From: Pseudarthrobacter albicanus
GTDB lineage: Bacteria; Actinomycetota; Actinomycetes; Actinomycetales; Micrococcaceae
Reading direction: 5' to 3'
DNA length: 64,000 nucleotides
Assembly (NCBI RefSeq): GCF_018224015.1
Contig: NZ_JAGPOT010000013.1
Location: 28,627 to 92,626 of the forward strand
Numbering within the stretch: position 1 is the stretch's first letter; every line of letters starts with the position of its first letter. Both the position numbers and the translations under genes were made by a program. The notes beneath the pieces are model-generated. The model saw only the letters and a program-made list of their open reading frames with translations, ran no database searches and had not been told where the DNA came from. Of the stretch, positions 57,016 to 64,000 are shown in pieces.

Positions 57016-58188
57016 CTAAGCGGTCTGGCCGAGGGCCCGGACGCTTCCGACGGCGTTGCGGACCGCCGCCGCCGCCTCCTGCAGTTCCGCTGCCGTGATC
57101 GTGGAATCGAAGCTGAACCGCACCGCCGTCTGGGCCACCTCGGCGCCGAGGCCCATCGCCAGCAGCACCGGGGACGCCTCGTCCGAGCCTGCAGCGCACG
57201 CCGAGCCGCTGGAGCAGATGACGCCCTGGCGCTCGAGCTCCAGCAGCACGGATTCACCGCTGGTCCCGGGGAAGCAGAACGACGCCACCGAGGGAAGCCG
57301 CTGCGTGGGGTGGCCGGTGAGGACCGCCCCCGGGACGGCCGTCAGGACGGACCGGATGAAGTCATCCCGCAGCGCCGCAACGCGGACAGCCGGATCGTCC
57401 GCGGCCCCCGGACGCGACGCCCTGGCGAGCGTGAGCGCCGTCGCCAGCGCCACGGCACCGGCGACGTTTTCGGTGCCCGAGCGGCGGCCGCGTTCCTGCC
57501 CGCCGCCGTGGACCAGCGGCTCGAGCCGGATCCGGCCGCGGACAAACAATGCGCCGCTGCCCTTGGGGGCGCCCAGCTTGTGCCCGGAGATGCTCAGCGC
57601 GTCGACGCCCAGCGCCGCAGTGTCCAGCGGCAGCCAGCCGGCGGCCTGGACCGCGTCGGTATGGAACGGAATGCCGTGTTCGCGGGCCAGCGCCGCGAGG
57701 CGGGCCACGGGCTGCACGGTCCCGACCTCGTTGTTGGCGTACATGATGCTCACCAGCGCCGTCTCCGGCCGGAGCACCGCGGCCAGGGCCTGCTCCGTGA
57801 CCTGTCCGTAGGCGTCCACCGGAACCACGTCGACGGCGAAGCCGTGGACCCGTTGCAGGTAGCGCGCGGATTCCTGCACGGCGGGATGTTCGACGGCGCT
57901 GATCGCCACCCGGTCCAGCCGCGGGTCCGCCGCGCGGCGGGCCAGGGCGATGCCCTTGACGGCCAGGTTGTCCGCTTCCGTGCCGCCGGAGGTGAAGATG
58001 ATCTCCCCCGGGCGGGCGCCCAGGGCCCTGGCCGTGGCCGTGCGCGCCCCCGCGAGCGCGGCGGCTGCCGCCTCACCGAGGGAATGGTGGCTTGAAGGGT
58101 TGCCGAATTCGCCGCTGAGATAGGGCCACATGGCCTCGAGCACCTCGCGGCGGACCGGCGTCGTGGCCGCGGCGTCCAGGAAGATCAT
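57016..58188 (-). CDS. Cysteine desulfurase, NifS/NadS-like, in the NAD operon
   Basis: The 390-residue class V PLP enzyme has the cofactor lysine in ISGHKLGAPKG, HTDAVQA, and the catalytic cysteine in ICSSGSACAAGSDEASPVL. It is the last gene of the nad operon, 8 bp after nadC, so it most likely supplies sulfur for the [4Fe-4S] cluster of NadA, as NadS does in other bacteria. A general cysteine desulfurase role is the alternative. Confidence 0.9.
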   Translation of the reverse strand: MIFLDAAATTPVRREVLEAMWPYLSGEFGNPSSHHSLGEAAAAALAGARTATARALGARPGEIIFTSGGTEADNLAVKGIALARRAADPRLDRVAISAVEHPAVQESARYLQRVHGFAVDVVPVDAYGQVTEQALAAVLRPETALVSIMYANNEVGTVQPVARLAALAREHGIPFHTDAVQAAGWLPLDTAALGVDALSISGHKLGAPKGSGALFVRGRIRLEPLVHGGGQERGRRSGTENVAGAVALATALTLARASRPGAADDPAVRVAALRDDFIRSVLTAVPGAVLTGHPTQRLPSVASFCFPGTSGESVLLELERQGVICSSGSACAAGSDEASPVLLAMGLGAEVAQTAVRFSFDSTITAAELQEAAAAVRNAVGSVRALGQTA

Positions 58189-58196
58189 GGCGTGCC

Positions 58197-59174
58197 TCAG
58201 CCGGCGGCCTGCGCGACGGCGGCCGGCTCCGGGCCGGTTTCAACGGCCGGCTCGGCTTCCGGTTCAACGTCCAGTTCAACGTCCAGGCCCAGGTCCAGGG
58301 CGGTGACGCTGTGGGTGAGGGCACCGACGGAGATCACGTCGACGCCGGTGGCGGCGATGGCCGCCGCGGTGGACAGGTTGACGTTGCCGCTGGCCTCGAC
58401 CCGGGCGCGGCCGCCCACCAGTGCCACCCCGGCGGCGAGCCCGGCCAGCGAGAAGTTGTCCAGCATGATGGTGTCCACGCCGGCGGCCAGCACCGGTTCG
58501 ATCTGCTCCATCCGGTCCACCTCCACCTCGAAGTGCGTGGTGTGGCCCAGCTGCGCCTTCGCTGCGCGGAGCACGCCGGTGAGCCGCTCCGGGTCTCCCC
58601 CGGTGAGGACGGCCAGGTGGTTGTCCTTGGCCAGCACGGCATCGGAGAGGCTGAAGCGGTGGTTGGCGCCGCCGCCGCAACGCACGGCGTAGCGTTCCAG
58701 CACGCGCAGCCCCGGCGTCGTCTTCCGGGTGTCGGTGATCCGCGCCCCGGTGCCGTCCACGAGCGCGACGAATTCCGCGGTCCTGGTGGCAATGGCGCTC
58801 ATCCGCTGGACGAGGTTCAGGGCCACCCGCTCGGCCAGCAGCACGGCGCGGGCGTTCCCGGTGACCCGTGCCAGCACCGTCCCGGCCGTGAAGGAGGCGC
58901 CGTCCGCCACGAGCAGTTCGACGGCGGCATCCGGGTCCGTCAGCTTCATCGCGGCAGCGAACACGTCCCCGCCGCTCAGCACGCCGGGCACGCGGGCGGC
59001 CAGGACCGCGGTCGCGCGGGCGTGGGCCGGGATGAGCGTCTGGGAGGTGATGTCGCCGTAGGGAGCGTCCTCGGCGAGCGCGGCCCGGAGCACGGCCAGG
59101 ACCGCGGCCTCCGGCAGGGTTCCGGCGAGCGCCGCGGGGGCGGTGCGTGCGCTGGGTGCGGTGGTTACTGTCAT
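58197..59174 (-). CDS. nadC: Nicotinate-nucleotide pyrophosphorylase NadC
   Basis: The 325-residue enzyme has APYGDITSQTL, ARITDTRKTTPGLRVLERYA (PRPP site), NHRFSLSDAVLAKDNHL and VEASGNVNLSTAAAIAATGV. It turns quinolinate and PRPP into nicotinate mononucleotide. The C-terminal 35 residues are an acidic low-complexity tail (DVELDVEPEAEPAVET). The ATG lies 1 bp after the nadB stop. Confidence 0.95.
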   Translation of the reverse strand: MTVTTAPSARTAPAALAGTLPEAAVLAVLRAALAEDAPYGDITSQTLIPAHARATAVLAARVPGVLSGGDVFAAAMKLTDPDAAVELLVADGASFTAGTVLARVTGNARAVLLAERVALNLVQRMSAIATRTAEFVALVDGTGARITDTRKTTPGLRVLERYAVRCGGGANHRFSLSDAVLAKDNHLAVLTGGDPERLTGVLRAAKAQLGHTTHFEVEVDRMEQIEPVLAAGVDTIMLDNFSLAGLAAGVALVGGRARVEASGNVNLSTAAAIAATGVDVISVGALTHSVTALDLGLDVELDVEPEAEPAVETGPEPAAVAQAAG

Positions 59175-59175
59175 G

Positions 59176-61035
59176 TCAGATCCTTTGCATGGAGCGGTTT
59201 CCGGCGGACTGTTGGGCTGGCTCTGCGGCGTCTGCGCGGTGGTGGGCGCCGACGGATTCCTTCCGCAGCCGTGCCGCCGCCACGAGGAGCCGGGCGGCGA
59301 GCAGCAGGTTGCGGTCCTCGTGCTCCCACGGGGCCGTCACTTCGGGGCTGCCGATAGATTCCGACCAGTTGGCCAGCTGCGCGGCTGCAGCGTCGAGTTC
59401 CGGCCCCGTGCGCAGCACACCGGCGGCACTGGTCATCAACCGCCCCAAAGCGTCGCGGGAAAACGGCCCCGGCTCAGGCGCAACAATCCCCCATTCGGTC
59501 GCGTCGTTCCGTTGCGTTTCCGAACTGCCACCCGACGCGAGCTGTCCGTCGTCGCCTGCGGGTGTTCCGGAAGCGTGCGTCAAGGTGAGGCCGCCCGCGG
59601 CCGTGGGCCCACACGATCCGGGTTCCCTGGCCGAGCTTGCGAGGCTAGGGAGATCGTGGGGAGCACGCGGAGGAGTGCCGGCAGGCGACACCCAGCCCGT
59701 CCCAGGTGAAAGGAAGGCCTCGACGGCGCGCCGCCCGAACACGAGACCCTCGAGCAGCGAGTTGCTGGCCAGCCGGTTGGCGCCCTGCACTCCGGTGCAG
59801 GCGACCTCACCGGCTGCGTACAGCCCCGGAACCGAGGTGCGGGCCCAGACATCGGTGGAGACACCGCCCATCCAGTAGTGCGCGGCCGGGGACACCGGGA
59901 GCGGTTCCGCGGTCCAGTCGTAACCGGCCGCGCGGGTGGCGGCGTTGATCGTGGGGAACCGCCGGGCCAGGAACCCGGCACCCCGGGCGGCTTCGATGCC
60001 GCGGGCGTCCAGGTAGACCGGGCTGTCGGCGGGGGCGCCGGTGGCGGCCAGGTGCAGGGCGATGCTGCGGGAGACGACGTCGCGCGGGGCGAGTTCCGCG
60101 TCCGGGTGGTAGTCCGGCATGAAGCGGTAGCCGGCGGCGTCGAGCAGCAGTGCCCCCTCGCCCCGCACCGCCTCGGAGATCAGCAGCGCGGGCGGTCCGC
60201 CCGGGACTTCCTCCGCGGCCAGCGTGGTGGGGTGGAACTGGAAGAACTCGAGGTCCCGCACCTCCGCCCCCGCGCGCCAGGCCAGGGCCAGGCCGTCGGC
60301 GGTGGCCACGGCGGGATTGCTGGTCCGGGCAAACAGCCTGCCGGCGCCGCCGGTGGCCAGGAGCACCGCGTCGGCGGCCAGCCGCTTCGGCGCCCCGTTG
60401 GACAGGTAGGCGACGCCGGTGACCCGGGCCGCCGTCGTCGGGCCCCCCGCCGGAACCGCCGTCGGCACCCCGGCCGGAGCTCCGGTCCCGGTCCCTGCGT
60501 CAGCCTGGTCCGTCAGGAGTCCGGTGACGAAGGCGCCGGTCTCCACCCGGAGCCGTCCCTGCACGGCGCGTTCGAGAACGGCGGCGACCAGCCCGCGGGC
60601 GATGCCGGCTCCGGTCGCGTCGCCGCCGGCGTGCAGGATGCGCGGGGCGGAGTGCGCGGCCTCGAGGCCCAGGGCCGCGCCGCCGCCGGGCCCGGCGTCG
60701 AACCGCACGCCGAAGCGCCGCAGCCCCGCGATGTCCCGGACGGCTTCCGTGCACAGGATCCGGACAGCCTCGGGGTCGTTCAGCCCGGCGCCGGCGGCGA
60801 GGGTGTCGGCGATGTGGGCCGCCACGGAGTCGCCCGGGGCTGCCTCTCCCGGTGAGAGCACCGCCGAGACGCCGCCCTGGGCGTAGAAGGTGTTGCTCGC
60901 CTCGAGCGTTCCCTTGCTCAGGAGCACCACCTCGGCCGCCGGGGCGCCATCCCGGAGCGCATCGGAGGCCAGCAGCGCAGCGTAGAGTCCGGCGATTCCG
61001 CTGCCGACGATCACCAGACGCAGCGGCCTGGTCAT
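59176..61035 (-). CDS. nadB: L-aspartate oxidase NadB with a large in-frame insertion
   Basis: The 619-residue flavoenzyme has the FAD motif GSGIAGLYAALLA, EASNTFYAQGGVSAVL, the arginine loop DVVSRSIALHL and GVQGANRLASNSLLEGLVFG. It oxidises aspartate to iminosuccinate for NadA. Usual members are 510-570 residues; the excess is residues about 445-520, a Gly/Ser/Pro-rich stretch (codons 59703-59476) that carries a palindrome at DNA level, and a smaller Gly/Ala/Pro insert at 178-203. The reading frame stays open and the C-terminal helices follow normally. Start overlaps the nadA stop as ATGA. Confidence 0.93.
   Translation of the reverse strand: MTRPLRLVIVGSGIAGLYAALLASDALRDGAPAAEVVLLSKGTLEASNTFYAQGGVSAVLSPGEAAPGDSVAAHIADTLAAGAGLNDPEAVRILCTEAVRDIAGLRRFGVRFDAGPGGGAALGLEAAHSAPRILHAGGDATGAGIARGLVAAVLERAVQGRLRVETGAFVTGLLTDQADAGTGTGAPAGVPTAVPAGGPTTAARVTGVAYLSNGAPKRLAADAVLLATGGAGRLFARTSNPAVATADGLALAWRAGAEVRDLEFFQFHPTTLAAEEVPGGPPALLISEAVRGEGALLLDAAGYRFMPDYHPDAELAPRDVVSRSIALHLAATGAPADSPVYLDARGIEAARGAGFLARRFPTINAATRAAGYDWTAEPLPVSPAAHYWMGGVSTDVWARTSVPGLYAAGEVACTGVQGANRLASNSLLEGLVFGRRAVEAFLSPGTGWVSPAGTPPRAPHDLPSLASSAREPGSCGPTAAGGLTLTHASGTPAGDDGQLASGGSSETQRNDATEWGIVAPEPGPFSRDALGRLMTSAAGVLRTGPELDAAAAQLANWSESIGSPEVTAPWEHEDRNLLLAARLLVAAARLRKESVGAHHRADAAEPAQQSAGNRSMQRI
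59612..59658. repeat. Palindromic element inside nadB
   Basis: CACGATC (59612-59618) pairs with GATCGTG (59652-59658), and within it TTCCCTGGCC pairs with GGCTAGGGA around a GAGCTTGCGA loop. It encodes part of the low-complexity insertion of NadB (DLPSLASSAREPGS). It looks like a REP-type element that entered a coding sequence in frame. Confidence 0.7.
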
Positions 61036-62333
61036 GGCCGGGCCGCCAGCATCCGCTCCAGGGCGACCTTTGCCGGGGCCGCGACGGCGTCCTCCACGGT
61101 GATGCGGTTGACGACCTCGCCGCGGACCAGCGACTCCAGGACCCAGGCGAGGTAGCCGGGGTGGATGCGGTACATCGTGGAGCACGGGCAGATCACCGGG
61201 TCCAGGCAGAAGACGGTGTGCTGCGGGTATTCGGCGGCCAGCCGGTTCACCAGGTTGATCTCGGTGCCGATCGCGAAGGTTGTCGGCCCGGTGGCGGCGG
61301 CAATGGCCTTGCGGATGAAGTCGGTGGAACCGGCGGAATCCGCCGCGTCCACCACCTCCATGGGGCATTCGGGGTGCACGATCACCTGGACGCCGGGGAA
61401 TTCGGCGCGGGCCTTCTCGATCTGGCCCACGTTGAAGCGCTTGTGGACCGAGCAGAAGCCGTGCCACAGGATCACGCGGGAATCCTCGAGGGTCTGCTCC
61501 TCGTTGCCGCCGAGGTCCTTGCGCGGGTTCCACATGGGCATCTGCTCCAGGGGCACGCCCATCGCCTTGGCGGTGTTGCGGCCCAGGTGCTGGTCCGGGA
61601 AGAACAGCACGCGCTGGCCGCGCTCGAACGCCCATTCGAGCACTGTGGCGGCGTTGGAGGAGGTGCACACGATGCCGCCGTGCTCGCCGCAGAAGCCCTT
61701 CAGCGCGGCGGAGGAGTTCATGTAGGTGACCGGGATGACCGGGACCCGGCCCGCGGCGTCGGGCTCGGTGCCGAACAGCTCCTCGAGCTGTTCCCAGCAT
61801 TCGGTGACCGAATCGATGTCCGCCATGTCCGCCATGGAGCAGCCGGCGGCAAGGTTCGGCAGGATCACGGCCTGCTCGGGCCGGGACAGGATGTCCGCGG
61901 TCTCGGCCATGAAGTGCACGCCGCAGAAGATGATGGCCTCGGCGTCGGGCCGGGTCAGGGCCGCGTTGGCCAGCTGGAAGGAATCGCCCACGAAGTCGGC
62001 GTATTCGACGACCTCGTCGCGCTGGTAGAAGTGGCCCAGGATGACGGCCCGGTCCCCCAGCACCGCCTTGGCCGCGCGGATCCGGGCGTCAAGCTCGGCG
62101 TCGGACGCCCGCTTGTATTCCTCCGGGAGCTGGACCTGGCGGGGGGTCGAGGGCGGGGCGGCGTCGGCGGAGGAGGCGCCGGGGCCGTAGGCAGGCACGC
62201 CGGCGAGGGCCTCGGCGAGGTCGTAGTCCCAGGGGCCGCGGGCGAGCGCCGGGCTGCAGGTCGAGGCGGCCGCCGTGTTTTCCTCGGCCTGTTCGCGTGT
62301 GATCAGCTGGATTGCCGTGTTGACGCTGCTCAT
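61032..62333 (-). CDS. nadA: Quinolinate synthase NadA
   Basis: The 433-residue protein has Fe-S cysteines in AAGCSMADM, HPECPMEV and DPVICPCSTMYRI, and HFYQRDEVVEYADFVGDS. It condenses iminosuccinate and dihydroxyacetone phosphate to quinolinate. The first 75 residues are a variable extension. It starts inside the nrtR stop (ATGA) and ends inside the nadB start (ATGA). Confidence 0.95.
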   Translation of the reverse strand: MSSVNTAIQLITREQAEENTAAASTCSPALARGPWDYDLAEALAGVPAYGPGASSADAAPPSTPRQVQLPEEYKRASDAELDARIRAAKAVLGDRAVILGHFYQRDEVVEYADFVGDSFQLANAALTRPDAEAIIFCGVHFMAETADILSRPEQAVILPNLAAGCSMADMADIDSVTECWEQLEELFGTEPDAAGRVPVIPVTYMNSSAALKGFCGEHGGIVCTSSNAATVLEWAFERGQRVLFFPDQHLGRNTAKAMGVPLEQMPMWNPRKDLGGNEEQTLEDSRVILWHGFCSVHKRFNVGQIEKARAEFPGVQVIVHPECPMEVVDAADSAGSTDFIRKAIAAATGPTTFAIGTEINLVNRLAAEYPQHTVFCLDPVICPCSTMYRIHPGYLAWVLESLVRGEVVNRITVEDAVAAPAKVALERMLAARP

Positions 62334-63040
62334 GGTGTGCTCCTGTTATCTGGGTCAAGGCCGGGGCGGCCGGTGAAGCGGTAGAGGCGGGGCGGGCGGT
62401 GCTTGCCGCCCTGCAGGTACTCGCCGGTTTCTTCGATCTCCGGCGTGGCTTTGATCTGGCGGCGGAAGTTTGCCGGGTCCAGTTCGCGGTCCAGGACCGC
62501 CTCGTAGACCTCCCGGACCTGGGCCAGGGTGAAGTACTCGCCGAGCAGGTGGTAGGCGATGGAGCCGTAGGCCATCTTGTTCCGCAGCCGCCACAGCGCG
62601 TACTCGACGATCGCGTTGTGGTCGAAGGCCAGCCCGTCGAGCCGGTCCGCCCGGAACCACCGGACGTTTTCGGATTCGTCGGCGAGCGCCGCCTCGGTGG
62701 GCTGGACCAGCGCCCAGTACACGATCGAGACCACGCGCTGGGTCGGTGAGCGGTGCAGCCCGCCGAAGGCGTAGAGCTGCTCCAGGTAGCTGGGCGCGAG
62801 TCCGGTGGTTTCGCGCAGGTTCCTGGACGCGGCGTCCTGCAGGGATTCGGCGTGGGTCAGCGGACCGCCCGGGAGGGCCCACAGGCCCTTGAACGGTTCC
62901 CGGATCCGGCGCACGAGCGGGATCCAGATGGTGGGACGGCCGGACCGCTCGCTGGGGCGCAGCGCGAAGATCACGGTGGAGATGGCCAGCGACGGCGGCG
63001 CGGACTGGCGCTCGGTGACGTTGGCGGCTGTCGTGAAAAT
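62330..63040 (-). CDS. nrtR: NrtR-type NUDIX regulator of NAD synthesis
   Basis: The 236-residue frame has a NUDIX-like domain (GLWALPGGPLTHAESLQDAA then NLRETTGL, a degenerate Nudix box lacking several catalytic acids) and a winged-helix C-terminus (QIKATPEIEETGEYLQGGKH), the NrtR plan. NrtR represses NAD genes and senses ADP-ribose or NAD. It is first in the nad operon with a palindromic operator upstream. A GTG at 62974 would remove the first strand of the NUDIX fold; the only earlier start is ATT at 63040, preceded by GGGGTGA at 6 nt and just after an in-frame TGA. So ATT is the likely start. Confidence 0.8.
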   Translation of the reverse strand: MFTTAANVTERQSAPPSLAISTVIFALRPSERSGRPTIWIPLVRRIREPFKGLWALPGGPLTHAESLQDAASRNLRETTGLAPSYLEQLYAFGGLHRSPTQRVVSIVYWALVQPTEAALADESENVRWFRADRLDGLAFDHNAIVEYALWRLRNKMAYGSIAYHLLGEYFTLAQVREVYEAVLDRELDPANFRRQIKATPEIEETGEYLQGGKHRPPRLYRFTGRPGLDPDNRSTP

Positions 63041-63116
63041 GGTGGTTCACCCCGCAATCCGGGCTCCCGGATGTCCCGTGTGGGGCTGCCCGGAGCGGTC
63101 CGGCCCGACCGCCGGA

Positions 63117-63145
63117 TTAGTTATAGTCACTTTGACTAGAACTAA
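63117..63145. promoter_or_regulatory. 29-bp palindrome, probable NrtR operator of the nad operon
   Basis: TTAGTTATAGTCA-CTT-TGACTAGAACTAA is symmetric at 12 of 13 positions per arm. It lies 77 bp before the nrtR start and includes TATAAC on the reverse strand, a possible -10. NrtR operators in other bacteria are palindromes before nad genes, so autoregulation and NAD control are inferred. Confidence 0.75.
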
Positions 63146-63243
63146 GTGTAAGGGCCGTCGCCCATGATGCAAAATGTTTCGGCCCACACTTGGCGGTTGC
63201 GGCCGTGCCGGCGGGGTTGACGCTCAGGGTTCCGCGGGAGTCA

Positions 63244-63879
63244 ATGGACGCTATGGACGCTGACCGCATCAAATCGGACTTCCTCGGAGCCGCAGCTGCA
63301 TTCCTCGAGCTGATCGGACGGGTGCCCGAGTCTGCGTGGTCACAGCCGGCACTTGGCGAATGGGATGTGCGCGGGCTGACTGGCCATGCCAGCCGGGCCC
63401 TGACAACGGTGGAAACCTACCTAGATGCCTCGGCAGCCGAACCGGCGGCCGGAAAACGGGTGGACGGCCCGGTGGCCTATTACCTCGCGGTCCGCGGCAG
63501 CACGACGCCGGATGCGATCGCGCAGCGCGGCCGCGAAGCCGGGGCCGGGCTGGGGGAAGATCCGGTTGCGACCGTGCAGGAACTCGTCCGGCGGGTCACG
63601 GCACTCGTCCGGCACACACCGGACGAAGCCCTTGCCGCCACTCCGGCCGGAACAATGACGCTCATCGACTACCTGCCGACCCGCACCTTTGAGCTGGCCG
63701 TCCACGGACTGGATCTGGCGCGCGCCCTGGGGTTCGATTCCCCGGCTTCGCTCGCCCCTGCGATCGCGGCGTCATTGGAACTTGCCGGAGCCATCGGCGC
63801 CCGGCTGCCGTCCGCCCCGGAACTTCTGCTCCTGCTCACCGGCCGCTCCGGCCTGCCGAACAACCTCAGCGTCGTCTAG
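63244..63879 (+). CDS. Mycothiol-dependent maleylpyruvate isomerase/DinB-family protein
   Basis: The 211-residue protein has the N-terminal DinB-like bundle (FLELIGRVPESAWSQPALGE, then WDVRGLTGHASRALTTVETY) and a C-terminal part with PTRTFELAVHGLDLARALG. This matches the actinobacterial maleylpyruvate isomerase family, whose members use mycothiol. Specific activity is unknown. GGGAG stands close to the ATG at 63244; 63253 is an alternative. An IS630 transposase ends 9 bp after its stop. Confidence 0.8.
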   Translation: MDAMDADRIKSDFLGAAAAFLELIGRVPESAWSQPALGEWDVRGLTGHASRALTTVETYLDASAAEPAAGKRVDGPVAYYLAVRGSTTPDAIAQRGREAGAGLGEDPVATVQELVRRVTALVRHTPDEALAATPAGTMTLIDYLPTRTFELAVHGLDLARALGFDSPASLAPAIAASLELAGAIGARLPSAPELLLLLTGRSGLPNNLSVV

Positions 63880-63888
63880 TCGTGTGTC

Positions 63889-64000
63889 TCAGTTTTGCTT
63901 GACGGCTTGGAGTGCGACACGGCCGCGGGCGACTTTTTCGAGGATGGATTCCGCTGTCGCCGTCCACACCAGGGGCTTGGGCTCATCGTTGTGGGCGGCG
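63889..64000 (-). mobile_element. IS630-family transposase, C-terminal end (cut by window edge)
   Basis: The reverse strand gives AAHNDEPKPLVWTATAESIL and then EKVARGRVALQAVKQN before TGA, the typical C-terminus of IS630-type transposases (WNxxPKPFVWTxTAxxIL). The upstream part lies beyond the window. The stop is 9 bp from the stop of the DinB-family gene, so the IS end is within those bases; IS630 elements insert at TA, and CTAG is present at 63876-63879. Confidence 0.8.

Noticed and set aside
59612..59703. Frameshift or second gene inside nadB
   Set aside because: The frame stays open with normal C-terminal helices after the insertion, so an in-frame insertion explains the length.
62355..63050. 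231-codon reverse frame starting MNHHFHDSRQ over nrtR
   Set aside because: It is shifted relative to the NUDIX frame and is Arg/Pro-rich; the NUDIX and winged-helix patterns are in the other frame.

Overview
The window is high-GC DNA from an actinobacterium, most likely Arthrobacter or Pseudarthrobacter (Micrococcaceae). The reasons are uniform GC-rich codon use, a fused RmlC-RmlD protein, a membrane-anchored protein with a C-terminal sunset-like motif, and many genes whose -10 hexamer lies only 5-8 nt before the start codon, as in leaderless actinobacterial transcripts. It reads as chromosomal housekeeping sequence rather than an island, with two patches of gene decay (12.2-12.8 kb and 36.3-37.2 kb) and an IS630-type transposase at the right edge.

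Layout. At 0-5 kb are the start of a plsC-like acyltransferase, murA, leuCD and a divergent IclR regulator. At 5-9 kb are two overlapping membrane GTPases; the second has Asn in place of the P-loop Lys. At 8.7-11.5 kb, gltX and a HAD phosphatase lie beside tRNA-Glu and tRNA-Gln. At 11.5-14.4 kb are a PadR regulator with a long inverted-repeat operator, a decayed dehydrogenase tail, an FAH-family enzyme and a metallo-beta-lactamase-fold hydrolase. At 14.6-16.9 kb are ilvE and leuB. At 17-20.6 kb are dTDP-rhamnose genes and a truncated DUF2304 gene. At 20.8-26 kb are metG and an FtsX/LolD-type ABC pair. At 26-33.5 kb are serA, ilvC, ilvN, ilvB and ilvD, with a Val-rich leader peptide and transcription attenuator before ilvB.

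The 33.5-56.9 kb part is mixed: envelope proteins, tRNA-Lys and tRNA-Leu, a Clp N-domain protein, a NatAB-like exporter whose ATPase carries a frameshift, a peroxiredoxin, a fasciclin lipoprotein, an orphan solute-binding lipoprotein, mqo, an RND pump, a luciferase-like monooxygenase with its own MarR regulator, and a GAF-ANTAR RNA-binding regulator. At 57-63.1 kb is a translationally coupled NAD operon (nrtR-nadA-nadB-nadC-nifS-like) behind a 29-bp palindromic operator. nrtR appears to start at a rare ATT codon. nadB carries a long low-complexity insertion that encodes a palindromic element.

The genes centre on branched-chain amino acid synthesis (leuCD, leuB, ilvE, ilvBNC, ilvD), serine and NAD synthesis, and cell envelope assembly. 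The most interesting non-gene signals are the ilvB attenuator, two 66-bp palindromes of one dispersed family (one supplies the RND gene's stop codon), the recurrent leaderless promoters (including ones before unlisted 50- and 16-codon ORFs), and the protein-coded palindrome inside nadB.
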